Assembly: GCA_921293015.1 (NCBI GenBank)
Contig: OV121091.1
Location: forward strand, 36,316,839-36,380,838
Reading direction: 5' to 3'
DNA from: Phorcus lineatus
Taxonomy: Eukaryota > Mollusca > Gastropoda > Trochida > Trochidae
Length of the DNA: 64,000 nt
Shown piece after piece: positions 26,301 to 36,600 of this stretch (positions are counted from its first letter, which is position 1; each line of letters begins with the position of its first letter). The notes under the pieces were generated by a model. The model searched no databases and had not been told where the DNA came from. It worked only from the letters and a program-made list of their open reading frames with translations. The position numbers and the translations under genes were made by a program.

Positions 26301-26655
26301 CTGGAGAAGGTACACTTTCAATATTGATCATGACATTTATTGACATTCCTCTCCATAATATAATAGGTTTACATTATATAATGTTAGGTAATACAAACAA
26401 ACACTATTTGTAAACAAATCGAACGTTCAATGTCACAAACCCCGAAGTTCATCGACTTCAGGATAGTCAACTCAAGATTTTAATTGTTAATTACCGGAAG
26501 AAATAAAATCGTAATGGTTTAATTGAGGTCGTCACTTAAAGATAACACTGTGTAGATTTGAATATGATTGATACTTTTTACTGACACAGTCGTATTATTG
26601 AGTTACCTTTATTTATATAATTGAACTGCGAGTAGCGACGATGCTCTGTCGCCAT
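11163..26655 (-). CDS. WDSUB1: WD repeat, SAM and U-box domain-containing protein 1
   Basis: Complete gene of 11 coding exons on the minus strand: 25274-25683, 21962-22161, 21326-21424, 15990-16083, 15615-15648, 15146-15186, 14543-14649, 13461-13676, 12947-13027, 12098-12169 and 11163-11329, plus a proposed leader exon ending at 26607. All junctions are GT-AG and every phase agrees, giving 1521 nt or 506 residues; human WDSUB1 is a little shorter. Seven WD40 repeats fill residues 1 to about 325. A SAM domain lies at about 354-418 ([12 protein letters not shown] onward). A U-box lies at about 430-503 ([18 protein letters not shown], then DGYTYDK and SPMTN). U-box proteins act as E3 ubiquitin ligases with an E2 enzyme, and the WD40 propeller would bind substrates; the physiological target is unknown. 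The start chosen is the ATG at 25683, which opens the first WD40 repeat. Confidence 0.93.
11549..11846. repeat. 113-bp tandem repeat, about 2.6 copies
   Basis: The block beginning TGACTTCCTT recurs at 11549, 11662 and 11775 with a period of 113 bp and few differences. It lies in the last WDSUB1 intron (11330-12097) and is a recent local duplication. Confidence 0.9.
12098..12169 (-). CDS. WDSUB1: WDSUB1 coding exon 10 (first half of U-box)
   Basis: 72-nt exon (acceptor AGTTTCAG, donor GCAG|GTAGGT) encoding [19 protein letters not shown]. This is the hallmark U-box start, with the CPI motif that contacts E2 enzymes. Confidence 0.93.
12947..13027 (-). CDS. WDSUB1: WDSUB1 coding exon 9 (end of SAM and linker)
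   Basis: 81-nt exon encoding [14 protein letters not shown], the C-terminal SAM helix, then a short Gln-rich linker to the U-box. The acceptor (TTTAAAG) is weak in pyrimidines; another AG 9 nt downstream (ACTAG) keeps the frame and could be used instead. The donor is GAAAG|GTAACT. Confidence 0.85.
13461..13676 (-). CDS. WDSUB1: WDSUB1 coding exon 8 (linker and most of SAM domain)
   Basis: 216-nt exon (acceptor GTATTCTAG, donor ATTG|GTGAGT). After a linker of about 25 residues it encodes the SAM domain: [18 protein letters not shown], then [20 protein letters not shown]. These are the standard SAM helix motifs. SAM domains mediate protein oligomerisation. Confidence 0.93.
14543..14649 (-). 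CDS. WDSUB1: WDSUB1 coding exon 7 (WD40 repeat 7)
   Basis: 107-nt exon (acceptor CTTTTCCAG, donor ATGG|GTACAA) encoding [18 protein letters not shown] and then [10 protein letters not shown]. This completes the seventh blade and matches the corresponding part of WDSUB1. Confidence 0.92.
14791..14814. repeat. Homopolymer C16 then A8
   Basis: A run of 16 C followed by 8 A in a WDSUB1 intron. Such a tract is likely length-variable and prone to sequencing error. Confidence 0.8.
15146..15186 (-). CDS. WDSUB1: WDSUB1 coding exon 6, microexon
   Basis: 41-nt exon (acceptor TGTGTTGTAG, donor AAAAG|GTAAAG) encoding [13 protein letters not shown]. The GH dipeptide begins WD40 repeat 7. Phase 0 in and phase 2 out agree with both neighbours. 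Confidence 0.85.
15615..15648 (-). CDS. WDSUB1: WDSUB1 coding exon 5, microexon
   Basis: 34-nt exon (acceptor TGTTTCAG, donor CCCA|GTAAGT) encoding [11 protein letters not shown], the end of WD40 repeat 6. It is too short to show as an independent open frame. It is supported by phase, splice sites and the DKTIRLW motif. Confidence 0.9.
15990..16083 (-). CDS. WDSUB1: WDSUB1 coding exon 4 (start of WD40 repeat 6)
   Basis: 94-nt exon between acceptor TTCTAG and donor TCAGG|GTAAGA. It encodes [17 protein letters not shown], a canonical GH-to-FSP WD40 segment. It follows a 5.2-kb intron that holds most of the transposons seen inside this gene. Confidence 0.9.
16529..18379. mobile_element. Mutator-like DNA transposon remnant with 9-bp target duplication
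   Basis: The direct repeat ATCAAATCA (16529-16537 and 18371-18379) flanks an element of about 1.83 kb. Its ends are inverted: CAATCTCATT at the left and AATGAGATTG at the right. The inverted similarity extends roughly 100 bp inward and includes CACTACRTTACGC and TAGATCTCAC on both sides. Long terminal inverted repeats with a 9-bp duplication fit Mutator-like elements. No transposase frame is seen, so it is non-autonomous or decayed. It lies in the 5.2-kb WDSUB1 intron. Confidence 0.7.
17176..18103. mobile_element. TTAA-bounded element nested in the Mutator-like element
   Basis: The ends read TTAAAGGGCCA (17176) and its complement TGGCCCTTTAA (18103). Imperfect inverted similarity extends inward over about 22 bp (AGTATGTT shared). 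The outline resembles the elements at 8098 and 58859. It holds no recognisable transposase. Its position inside the other element shows it inserted later. Confidence 0.6.
18728..19050 (-). mobile_element. SINE-like repeat, inverted (3' end only sure)
   Basis: Read on the minus strand, the part near 18730-18775 is CTATATAAATATCAT followed by (ACT)n. This is the kind of tail seen on molluscan SINEs; compare the tail of the SINE at 45419. The extent of the rest is uncertain and no promoter boxes were found. Confidence 0.35.
19440..19650. repeat. Degenerate AT-rich tandem repeat
   Basis: About nine imperfect units of 21-25 bp around the motif TATGAAGCTTTATCCTTATA, inside a WDSUB1 intron. Confidence 0.7.
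19860..20600. repeat. Diverged direct duplication in a WDSUB1 intron
   Basis: A block at about 19860-20055 and another at about 20426-20600 align along their length. Shared pieces in order are GAAACTTGTGATGTTATA-like, TGGCCTCAACAATAG, ATTGTCT and ATAAGTCAAGGTA. The copies are clearly older than the 113-bp repeat. No terminal structure was identified. Confidence 0.6.
21326..21424 (-). CDS. WDSUB1: WDSUB1 coding exon 3 (rest of WD40 repeat 5)
   Basis: 99-nt exon between acceptor TCTCTACAG and a strong donor (CCCA|GTATGT), phase 1 to phase 1. It encodes [17 protein letters not shown], the outer strands of repeat 5, then a loop leading to repeat 6. Confidence 0.9.
21962..22161 (-). CDS. WDSUB1: WDSUB1 coding exon 2 (WD40 repeats 4-5)
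   Basis: 200-nt exon between acceptor TTTTCCAG and donor GCAG|GTATTG. It starts by completing an Arg codon with the preceding exon, ends in phase 1, and encodes residues 137-203. It holds repeat 4 ([13 protein letters not shown] to LRVWD) and the first half of repeat 5 ([14 protein letters not shown]). Confidence 0.92.
22162..25273 (-). other. WDSUB1 intron between coding exons 1 and 2
   Basis: 3.1-kb intron with no supported exon. It contains one plus-strand G-rich run (22478-22507) with four G tracts that could form a quadruplex. The rest is ordinary AT-rich sequence. Confidence 0.5.
25274..25693 (-). CDS. WDSUB1: WDSUB1 first coding exon (WD40 repeats 1-3)
   Basis: The acceptor TTTCAG ends at 25694, leaving 10 nt of leader before ATG at 25683-25681. 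The exon ends ATCAG|GTACGA at 25274 in phase 2. It encodes residues 1-136 with three WD40 units, each ending in a WD-like motif (VRLWST, LILWDV, LCLWEV). The segments LIHTL, CSTDG and [10 protein letters not shown] match what I recall of WDSUB1. A second in-frame ATG lies three codons downstream. Confidence 0.93.
26607..26655 (-). promoter_or_regulatory. WDSUB1: Proposed WDSUB1 5' leader exon with upstream ORF
   Basis: On the minus strand an ATG at 26655 in the context CAAAGATGGCGAC (a YY1-like start element) opens a frame to a consensus donor AAAG|GTAACT at 26607. Splicing to the acceptor at 25694 continues this frame for three codons to TAA at 25685-25683. This gives a 19-residue upstream ORF whose stop overlaps the main ATG (TAATG). 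The leader exon itself is inferred from splice signals; no transcript was seen. Confidence 0.5.
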
Positions 26656-26694
26656 CTTTGTACGTCATGATCATGTGACTTGGAGGTCACATGA
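26651..26694 (-). promoter_or_regulatory. WDSUB1 core promoter candidate with inverted E-box/M-box pair
   Basis: Just upstream of the proposed leader exon lie a CRE-like TGACGTA and a perfect inverted repeat: TCATGTGAC (26671-26679), a 6-bp spacer, and GTCACATGA (26686-26694). Each arm contains a CATGTG/CACATG E-box of the type bound by MITF/TFE and USF factors. The promoter role is an inference from position. Confidence 0.4.
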
Positions 26695-26699
26695 CCTAG

Positions 26700-29600
26700 A
26701 CGTTAATGATCACGTTCTTTGGAAAGGCAATCGAGGTCTATTGCACAATTCATTATGAATAAATGAAAATTAAAAAGATTGTAACTGATAGATATTATTA
26801 TGTCTTTTTTCTATCTTAGAATTATGTATTGTAATCATTATACTACACACAGTTTTAAAAAATGATATGATTGGATGGTTCTATTGAAATTTGGCCATTT
26901 AAAGCCTCTCCATAATAATAGTCGATAGGGCTTACACTCGTTCGATCCCACTCTTAATTAAAAACATTGTTTTGTTAAAGATAGAAAATCTTTCCCAGGC
27001 AGTTTCCTATACCGGTGATTTGGATATACATTTTTTTAGTAAATATACAATTGGGGCCAACGAAAGGCCATTTTTTCGCAACAATATAGGCCTTCTGTTC
27101 TGCAAATAACATTTCTATACATATGAAATATACGTTATAGGTATAAAAGTAAACTGGTCCAAGTAAACCAAGTAAATTTTGTACACAAATATTCTTATAG
27201 TCAGTTTTCTTGTAATATAACCTTTTACTTATAAACAAGTTACTTACTGCGGCAGTAGGCTAGCTAGCTGTTTTTGACAAACTTGACCTTCTTTTATATG
27301 ATCCCTTTAATGTCGATAACGAAGCTTATATTATAGTCAAACAAATATGACGCTTGATTTAATTTTGTTTATAAATTATGTCGGTGTTTATCAACTAATG
27401 TATTTCATCCCTACAAGTGTTGGCTGTTGAGAGATATCTCTAATGTGCATCTATCCACTTGTTCTTCATGCATATTTATTTTTACTATAGTTTTGATATA
27501 GAATTCAACGTGGACTAGATATTAGGGTTTCATCCATCAACCTATTATCACATGAATCATGTTTCTTCCTGTCACGTAGAAGTATCAAGGCGATATTTGA
27601 TTAAAACCAGATACATAATTATAAAGAAAGCATAATTATATTTCTACGTTGTTGAATTTCAAATATTGTTTTCATACGGGCTTACCAAATAAACAGTCTG
27701 GGTTTTTTTCATGTCATTTCTAAAATATCAACATTCCTCTATATCCATTAATCGTGTTCTAAAGAACAACTTAAACATTACTGTCTCATAAATCAGGAAA
27801 TACAATACCAGAGAATTAAAAAAAAACGATTCAACTATCCATACGATCTCTATGAATCATACCTTATTAGAAACTTCAGGACGTGTACTCAAACAGAAGA
27901 AGCCTGTACAGAAAGCGTTTTCCAAGGTATATTGTTTCATACAGCCTCGCTCTTGGGGTTATTGTCCATACTTGACTGCATGTAAAAACTTCAATATATC
28001 AAACAAGTGCGATTAACGGTACAAATAAATAATTCAAGCTATTTAAGGATATACTATAGCTGATTAAAAAAAAAAAATTCAATAATTCATTTCAACATTT
28101 CTTACAAGCTTCCCTACGTCTAGGGCATGTCGATAACACCTGTTTATATAATGATATATTCAACCCTTATTACGCCAGCACCGGTAGGTCAGATTACAAA
28201 ACAAGGACATTTTCTCCTTAATGATGTAAAATCGATATACATTATTTGAAAAAACACAAGCAACCGTTAACTCCCTGCATGTGAGAAGGGTGCCCTCTGT
28301 TTGTACCTAACATACAGAACAAACAAGAAGCAGCTTAAAGAACAAAAATAGACTGGCTCAGTGGCTGTATATATATTGGTAAAATCAACGCCAAAAGAAG
28401 TGTTATAAGCTACACTTTTCCGAAGCCGACGAGGGGTGTCCCAAAAGGGGATGGCCACAAGTATGTTCTTTTTCTCCACTGTTTGAAAAGTCTTTATATC
28501 TTTTAAAGGACTCAGTAGCGAAGTCACAGCAAACATTTTTACCAGCTCGTTAATATGCCTTTATATTGATTAGTGTTCTTGAGACGCATCATTTCTTTAA
28601 AATTTAGCATAAAACGAGAATTATGTTTCCCTTAGAATCTCTTGTATATGGTATTCCAAGAAGAATACGTTAACAGAAGTATGGTATGAGTTGGACTGTT
28701 TTGATTCAAATTGATAAGATCAAAATGTTTTCAAATCATTACACATTTATAGCTCTCATACCAAACGCTTCCACTGAATTCTCTTGTACACATCCTATAA
28801 CTCCTTGTCCTTCACTTGTTGTACAGTATGTGATATGAATGCTGTAAATATCTGGAGAGGGATATTTTTAAGTTGGACATCTTGTGCCCAATACACTTCT
28901 TATATGAATAAAATGTTTCATTAAAAAACCTCCTTTACCTGCTGGCCACGCTTTTCAAACTGAGTTTTCTTTGGTAAAGCGATTTTTATGAATTTATTGT
29001 TTGGTTTACGCTCAAGACTACAACGATACATATATTTAGCAGAATAAAAGAATCATGGATTTACCATTCAAATTATGTAGAAAAGGTGTACTGAGATTGT
29101 CTGATATTGGGAAACATTCCTCTAAACTTTAGACTAAGCACGACTTGAACAGCTTGCATGATGTTGTCAGAAATCTTTCTAGCTGCTGAAATCATATTGA
29201 ATTATGACCCTATCTAAAAAAAGCACATGATTGCAAATAAATTGCAAATTAAAATTATAGTTTCTTTTTAACCTTTTCTGAAAGTTTTTAAAGGGCATTA
29301 AGTGACATACAAAAGAAATGCAAGATTTTCTGGATAACACTTTCTTTATTTGGGAAATATTAAAGTTTCAAGTTTATGCGTGATAACGGAGTAAGCATAT
29401 ACTCCGAGACGTTGTAATTTTCTTAACAAGAAGTTGTTATCCAGGAAAGTCTTGTAATTTTAACCGAGTCCGACCATGATACGGTACAGTGGCGTTTGAG
29501 CTGACTAATAAACTATGGTTTGGGAATCTTTGAGACTTATAACATTCAAATATCTATGTCTTATGGTTCCAATCACATTATACATTACTCTCTTAGAGCA

Positions 29601-30602
29601 AAGTTAATATTGCATGCATTGATCTCTCTTCTGTATACTCCTAAACGCACCCACATGTATGTTCATCATCTGTTACTCTTTATCTCTATTAAATATTACT
29701 TTTTTATTTCTAATCCCATACAAGTGACTATCTCCTGTCTCATTTTAACGACTCTCTATCGCTAGTTTATAACTTTTTAACATTAATATACATTATTTTA
29801 TATCTTTTCCTAACACCTATCCCTGTTTTTCTCTGTAAATATTGTTAACTTGGATATGTATTTAGTTAGATTAAAGCCAATGTATCCGCTATTTGAAAGA
29901 AAAAACATCAACCCAGCCGATCCCTTGCCACGTGGGTCATGTATGGACTTTATGTATGGAATCGTGGTGGATATGCTCTCCGTAAAAAAAAAAAAATCTT
30001 ATATCATATTTATTCACTTCTCTTCTGATTTGTTACCAACTTTGCTTAGGTATCTGTTCTGTTATTTCATAACCCATATTTTATTATGACCCCTTCAGTT
30101 TAGTATCGATGGATTGAGAGTAATTCTCATATCATTTGCAGTCTAGTCTCGGTTCAGATAACGGTAAGCAATAAGACGATAAGGACTTCATTCTGAGGAT
30201 ATGCTGCGAGCCCGCGGTTGTCCCTCTCCATTCGGTATCCTTATCACTGACATGTTTGATAATCAATATATATTGAGTTTAGTAATTTTCATAAGGGAAG
30301 GCAATATCAATCTAAAACACTTCAACAAAGCATTATCAACCACTAAGCAATAGTTTTCATATGTGTTCACAATCCAAATTCTCCAATAAATTGATAGCTA
30401 ATCTTGGCATAAATTTCACACTGATAGCCATTCAATAACTTATATCGAATGACAGATCCCCTGTCACCCCTATGCTTGAGTAAGACCACCCGTCCTCCCC
30501 CGAAAGGCAATGAAAGGTATGAGGGTAACAAAAGCATTCATGACGTTGGCTTGAAAAGAAGCTTTCAGACAGACTGGGCCTCGTTGCCCGAAAACAGCGA
30601 AA
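26700..30602. other. Intergenic spacer between two divergent genes
   Basis: 3.9 kb between the WDSUB1 start (minus) and the C21orf58-like start (plus). AT-rich with only short chance open frames. No RNA gene, TIR element or tandem array was recognised. Confidence 0.5.
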
Positions 30603-30671
30603 ATGGCGGCTACGGACACCGAAGATATTCACGATGGTATGACAAGATTACGAATGCGAATGGTTCAACAG
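30603..30671 (+). CDS. C21orf58-like exon 1
   Basis: ATG in a YY1-like context (GCGAAAATGGCGGC) opens a 23-codon exon ending CAACAG|GTAGGA in phase 0. It encodes the start of the N-terminal helix (MTRLRMRMVQQ), which continues directly in the exon at 43923. Intron 1 is 13.25 kb. The choice rests on the phase match and the resemblance of the joined TRL...QKL...ER segment to human C21orf58. Confidence 0.8.
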
Positions 30672-33600
30672 GTAGGACTTATTAAAACAAGGTTGATTTT
30701 ATATTAAGGGATGTTTATATAATCTCCATTACAAAATAGTATTGTTATTGAAGTTGACTTTATATGTGTTTGATTGTGTTTTGCAAAGTAAACATATGTG
30801 ATTGAATGGTTGTCAATAGGGACAGCTGCTTATAATAGAGCAGTTAACTTGATAATTAGAACTTTACCGCTTAATTTTGGAAACTAATTCATCAAATTTG
30901 TGTTCATGGTATTAATCACCACATTTTGTGCGAAGGGTAAAAACAATTGACGTTTCCCCCCTGTGAACAGGTTTGAGCAAATCAAGGCTGAGGAAAATGA
31001 TGTTTAAATGTCAACAATTTCACGAAAAACCTTATTGATATATCTTTTCAACTGAATTCTATGTACATGATTAATACTCCAACAATTTTGAATTTATACT
31101 CATTCTCATGGCGATAATTATATATTAAATGAAGTGTATGAATTGTTGACAAAGTTTTTAAATTCCTTTTTAAAAATATATTATTTCCAAAGTGTAAAAC
31201 TTTGGTTCTGTTCATATCACTTTCTATAGATATATACCAACGTTTTGAATGAAAATGAGAATATAAAACCTTCTACGTCTTTAACTATAGCATCATGTAT
31301 GGATATTAAAATATATTACTGCTATATCCGTTTATTGTTGTTCAAATATATATTCAATTATGTGAAGATGTGTGATAAGACTAGTAGGGGGCACTTGAAC
31401 TTAGAGGATCTTATTACAAACCCTTGAAATCTCATGGATGAATGTCTAAGCTGCAAGGGAGAGTCGGTAAGACTTGATTTATATACTTCTCGACTTATAC
31501 ATATAAGACAGTATTAATTACAAAGATATGAGAAGAAATCGAACTCGACATTCACAGGGTAAGGTAAAATATATTTGATTCCTTGTCGTATGTACATTTC
31601 ATACTTTGTAGTATCAATCAAGTATTCATATATTAAATAGTTTAGTCATACGACCAGATGTTTGTGGTAAGTTTCGTATATCACAAATGGATCCGTTGCT
31701 AATCAAAAGTCGTTCTGATTGACATGTCTTTTACATTAAGATCAATAGGACGTTACGTGTCAAATTCCCAGACAATACATGAATAAATCACTGTAAGGAT
31801 TTTTGTGTGTGTATTAACAGGACTTTATTTGAACATTTTTTGTTTATTTTTCAATGAATATTTATCAAAAAAAGTCACTCTTCATTAATGTTTCTCTTAA
31901 TGTTTTGATATTACACCACATATTGTGCACATCTTATTGTAGACAAGATATATTTTTAAAAACAAAATTTATAATTGATTACAACCACAATCTATAAAGG
32001 TAGAGGTTTTTAAATAGCAAAGCGATAAGTACAAACAAAAATGGAAGAAAAATTGAAGAACTTGTACTGGTTATCTACAACCTGCTTTGCCAATCATTGA
32101 CTATCAATAATATGAAAACTGAGATTTGTCTTAAAAATAGATAAACGACACATTTCGATATGTTTTCCTTTGAACTTATTTTTCTATTAGTGAACTGTAC
32201 ATCAGTACTGTGTAAATCTAAATTATTTTGGCTAGTTCTGTTACCTGAATACATTAAAGCTCAAGCTAAGAAAGTAAAAAGAAGGATTTATTTTAGTTTG
32301 ATAGAAAAAGGACATATATCAAAGACGAATGATACTTCAGGAAACTAGAACAAAGATTTGCATATTTGAAATTTCTGTTCGAACAATGTTTGTTTGTCCC
32401 ACCCAGTGACTCCAAATATTAAACGTCACAATTTAGTATTTACATGGTCCACCTTCCATCGTGTTGACTTTATAACAAGTTCTGAATAGTCCGTTTGCTT
32501 GACAGGCAATCTGTTTGTTTAAACAGAAGCTACTAAGAGTACTCGGCCGCCTCATAGCACAGGGTACAGAGAATAACAATAGTCTCTGTAAGACAACATT
32601 GGATCAACACTCAAGTCGTAGTTTCATTCCGCAAGTGAGGAAGATGATAATTGAAAACCCTTAATGTCTCTAGCATTAAAGTGTTATGTTAATTTATGTT
32701 ACCTTCCACAACGATCATAATGCTTCCCTACTACCAAGAGGATTGGCGATTCAGTTGGTCCTTCTTCTGTTCCTTAAGTTACATTTAAATGTACAATGCA
32801 TCTCCGGCCATTGCCTTTTGCCCACCAGACCAGAAATCAACAATTCCTATATCTTTCACCGTTTGAATGTAGCGTTGCCGTTAATCACCCTGATTTTATC
32901 CATGAGGACGATGATGGTGAATATCCACAATTAATTTGACCAATCTCCATTAGGGGTTGACGTTAGGCAAACAGATCAGCCCTGTCTAAGAATGGTATTA
33001 ATTGAACATCTACAGAGTTCCTTGCTTCAAAATGACACTCTAAGCCCTATTTGCTGCCCTCGTGTCGGCAACGACTCCTTATGATCACATGTAATCGATA
33101 GTCTTTTCATACTTCTGATGTCATCAAGGTTTCTGTCCCATCAATGATGATCGTTAGGCAAGGGATCAAGATGGTCTATTCTTTATCATCTTGATACAAC
33201 TTTGTCGTTTACCTAATGGGTTCGAGCCAACACGCTTAGATTCTCTCTCCTTTGCTAGTGAATGACAATAATCTTTTAAATCCATATTTGATAACCTTTG
33301 GTTTGCGGCCACGTGAGGTTTTGATTGATTGAAAAACCTTAGATTATTTGGTAGCAACTTGATAATGAATGACAATGTAGTTAACCGTAATCGCTATTTC
33401 ATAGTATGATGTTAAATTTATACCCAGTTTCTTGAGGAGGAAGTTTTAAGTGAATTGAAAGATCTGTCTCATCCACCTTCGTTACTCCGTGTTTAACCTT
33501 AACCCCCCTTTGAGTATGATGAGTGAGTAAGCCGTAACTCTTTAGGACATTTTTATCAAATGAAACATTCTATGTCATACGTCGTCGATACCCCATGCTT

Positions 33601-36600
33601 TACGTTAACATCTAAAGGAGGACATGTTTAGTCAATTGCGACACTTGATCTTATCCATGTTTATATGTCCTATGGTTAACAACAATGCCTCTTGTGAGAT
33701 TTTCTTTAAGTGAAACCCCACAAATTCTCAAGGACATTTTAAGTAGAGAAGTCTATCATATCAGTTGTGGATATCTCTTGGTTGACATTCACAACTGTTG
33801 AGATTTTGTTGTTAAGTGAGCATCTGTGAATCTCTACGAGAACATTTCAAGTATATAGCCAGAGTCTATTCAATCCATTTTCGATGTCTTTTAGTCGGTC
33901 AGCGCTCTTGTGTTAAACGTTATCCACTGTACAGCAGACAGGAGTGGGTTATCTTGTCCCCTTGTCGATCCAGAAAGTGAGGGTGGGAAGGGTAGAAATG
34001 TGTGTCATTTTCTCTCTTGTCTCAGCTTGGTTTGTTTAAGTCAGGCAATATGTCACATTGTTATCTCTCGACTTTAATTCTCCTCACTATAAGAACGATC
34101 CTTCACCTTCCACTTCAAATCTTCAGATAGTTTGAGCTAGTACATACCCTTTTCTAAACAACTTACCTGCTTGTGGAAAATTTGACTCAAAAACTAAAGA
34201 CACCATAATTGTATTTGAAAAAAGGTTTATCTCAAATAAACAGAAATACTTTTTTAAGGTTGATGTTTGATAATATAAATCATTTATATCACTCTTACGT
34301 GTCGATTCATGTAAGCATAATATCATGTTTTTAATTGAATGTGAAAAGATTTAAAATTGTGATTTCAGAACTCATAATTAAGTATGTATTGCTCTTTTGT
34401 CTTTAAGGATAATAAATGAGTGCTAATACGAAAATGAAATGTTAATTCAACCCCCAACAGAAATGAAATTCAACATTTGTTTATACCAAATACAATGTAT
34501 ATAGAGCATAGTTTCATTCAATAACATAACAACTTGTTTATTGTGATAAGAGAGCCGCGCTGGGCTTACATTGTTGAGTCAATAACAGTAACACATAATC
34601 CATTCAAATGCCGTTTAAAACTGGTACACGTTGTCTACATGGAGACATGGCAATCAAATCTATTAACCATCCATAAGATCTGGTTTTCCTTTAACACTTA
34701 CTCCTTGTTTTTTCTTCATCGAATTCTAAAATATAGATATGCCTAAAGTATTGACAATTATTGTGAACTCGGAAGTAATTGAATAGAATACATAAAATCT
34801 ACTTACTAATTGAATATAATACATAAAATCTACTTAGTAATTGAATATAATACATAAAATGTACTTAGTAATTGAATATAATACATAAAATCTACTTAGT
34901 AATTGAATATAATACATAAAATGTACTTAGTAATTGAATGTAATACATAAAATCTACTTAGTAATTGAATATAATACATAAAATTTACTAACTAATTGAA
35001 TATAATACATAAAATCTACTTAGTAATTGAATATAATACATAAAATCTACTTAGTAATTGAATAGGAAAAAACAGAATCTACTAATGATGTCGTTTTTTA
35101 AATGAAAAAACAGCTAATGAAGAAACATCTCTATCCCTGCCTTCAACTTTTCTTTGCCCTCTCCGCACTTGTTTCCCATTTCATACAGCTTTTTTCAAAA
35201 TGATTTACTTATTTGTACTTCAGGTTACCAATTTCCTTTCATTGCTTACATGTAAGTAAATTTCCCCACCGACCTTGGCGACGTGTTGTAAAGAAATCTA
35301 GATTAATGCCTTTCATAACAAAATGAAATAATCTTCCATCTTTAAGGTGTTCATTCTAACATTGATACAATGCCGCTGTTTGGCCAGTGGGGACATTCAT
35401 GGCACGAAAAATAACCTACAAATGACGTTGAGAGACCATTCGTTCCAGAAACACTTAATGGTTTAAATCTCAATGAAAGGCCAATATCCTGTAGATTTTT
35501 TATGGCCAAAATGGCGACTATCTAGATGCTGAATCAGTTTATTCAAACACTATTGTGAACTTTGATATCGATTTAAACATAACTTTTGTTTACAAAATTA
35601 TTTATTGTCTATTTGGTCAATACTCTTGGTATTTCATCAGTATTATTGAAACCTAATCTCCTTACTTGTCAACATTTTGTCGCATGTAGGCGCAGTAGCA
35701 TGTGTGAATATAATACTTATGGAAATTTTCCTGTTGAGATACCGTTCAAACTTTTTTAAAGATGCAACTAACATATTCTATCTTATGTGAGATACGATAA
35801 TCGTCGATTCGTCAATCATACAGTTTTCATCTTTCAGAAAGCTATTGAATATTACAAAGTGTATTTTCTAAACAATATTAAAACAGAAGAAAAAATATAA
35901 TTTGTTTGAAAAAGCTAATTTAGATGATAACGTTATGTATTCTGAACCAAATTAGTTGAATATTTTAATATAATTTCGTTTATTTGAAAACTGTTATTGA
36001 TGATAACGATTCAAGATTGGCTTTTAATGTTCATTCTCTTATAAACTTTGAATACGCGACACTGTTTACTTCGTCAGTTTGATTGATAGATCAATCCATA
36101 TTCACTGGGCATAACCCTCATATCTTATTCATGTCTAATATATGTGCTTATGTACATATATACTTATCTTCAGTACCCATTGTTTTACTTTCCTATCTAT
36201 CTATTGAGGTTTCCGATAATCCAGTGAGGCCAACTCTGTTTACATGCTAAGAAAAAATTGTCACTAAACTATACATTTATAATTTTGCAAATACCTACAC
36301 GGTGTATATGGGGAACTATGGTCACATGTGAATAGTACCTTAGCTTAAAATATATGCATTATAATGACTTGACTTGATGTTTTCTATGAAATTATAATTT
36401 TCTGTGCTTACTCATTGGATATGGAATACAACCTTTAATTACGTAGAATTTGTTTAAAGGTTGTATGCCAAGCTTTTAAATGATGGTATCCATGTTCCCT
36501 ACGTGCGCTCCATGCGTTACTCTCAAAATGAGGAACACAAGTTTTGTTATGACAAACTAACTCTCTTCGTCTGCCATCCCTCTGTTGCCTTTTGAACAAA

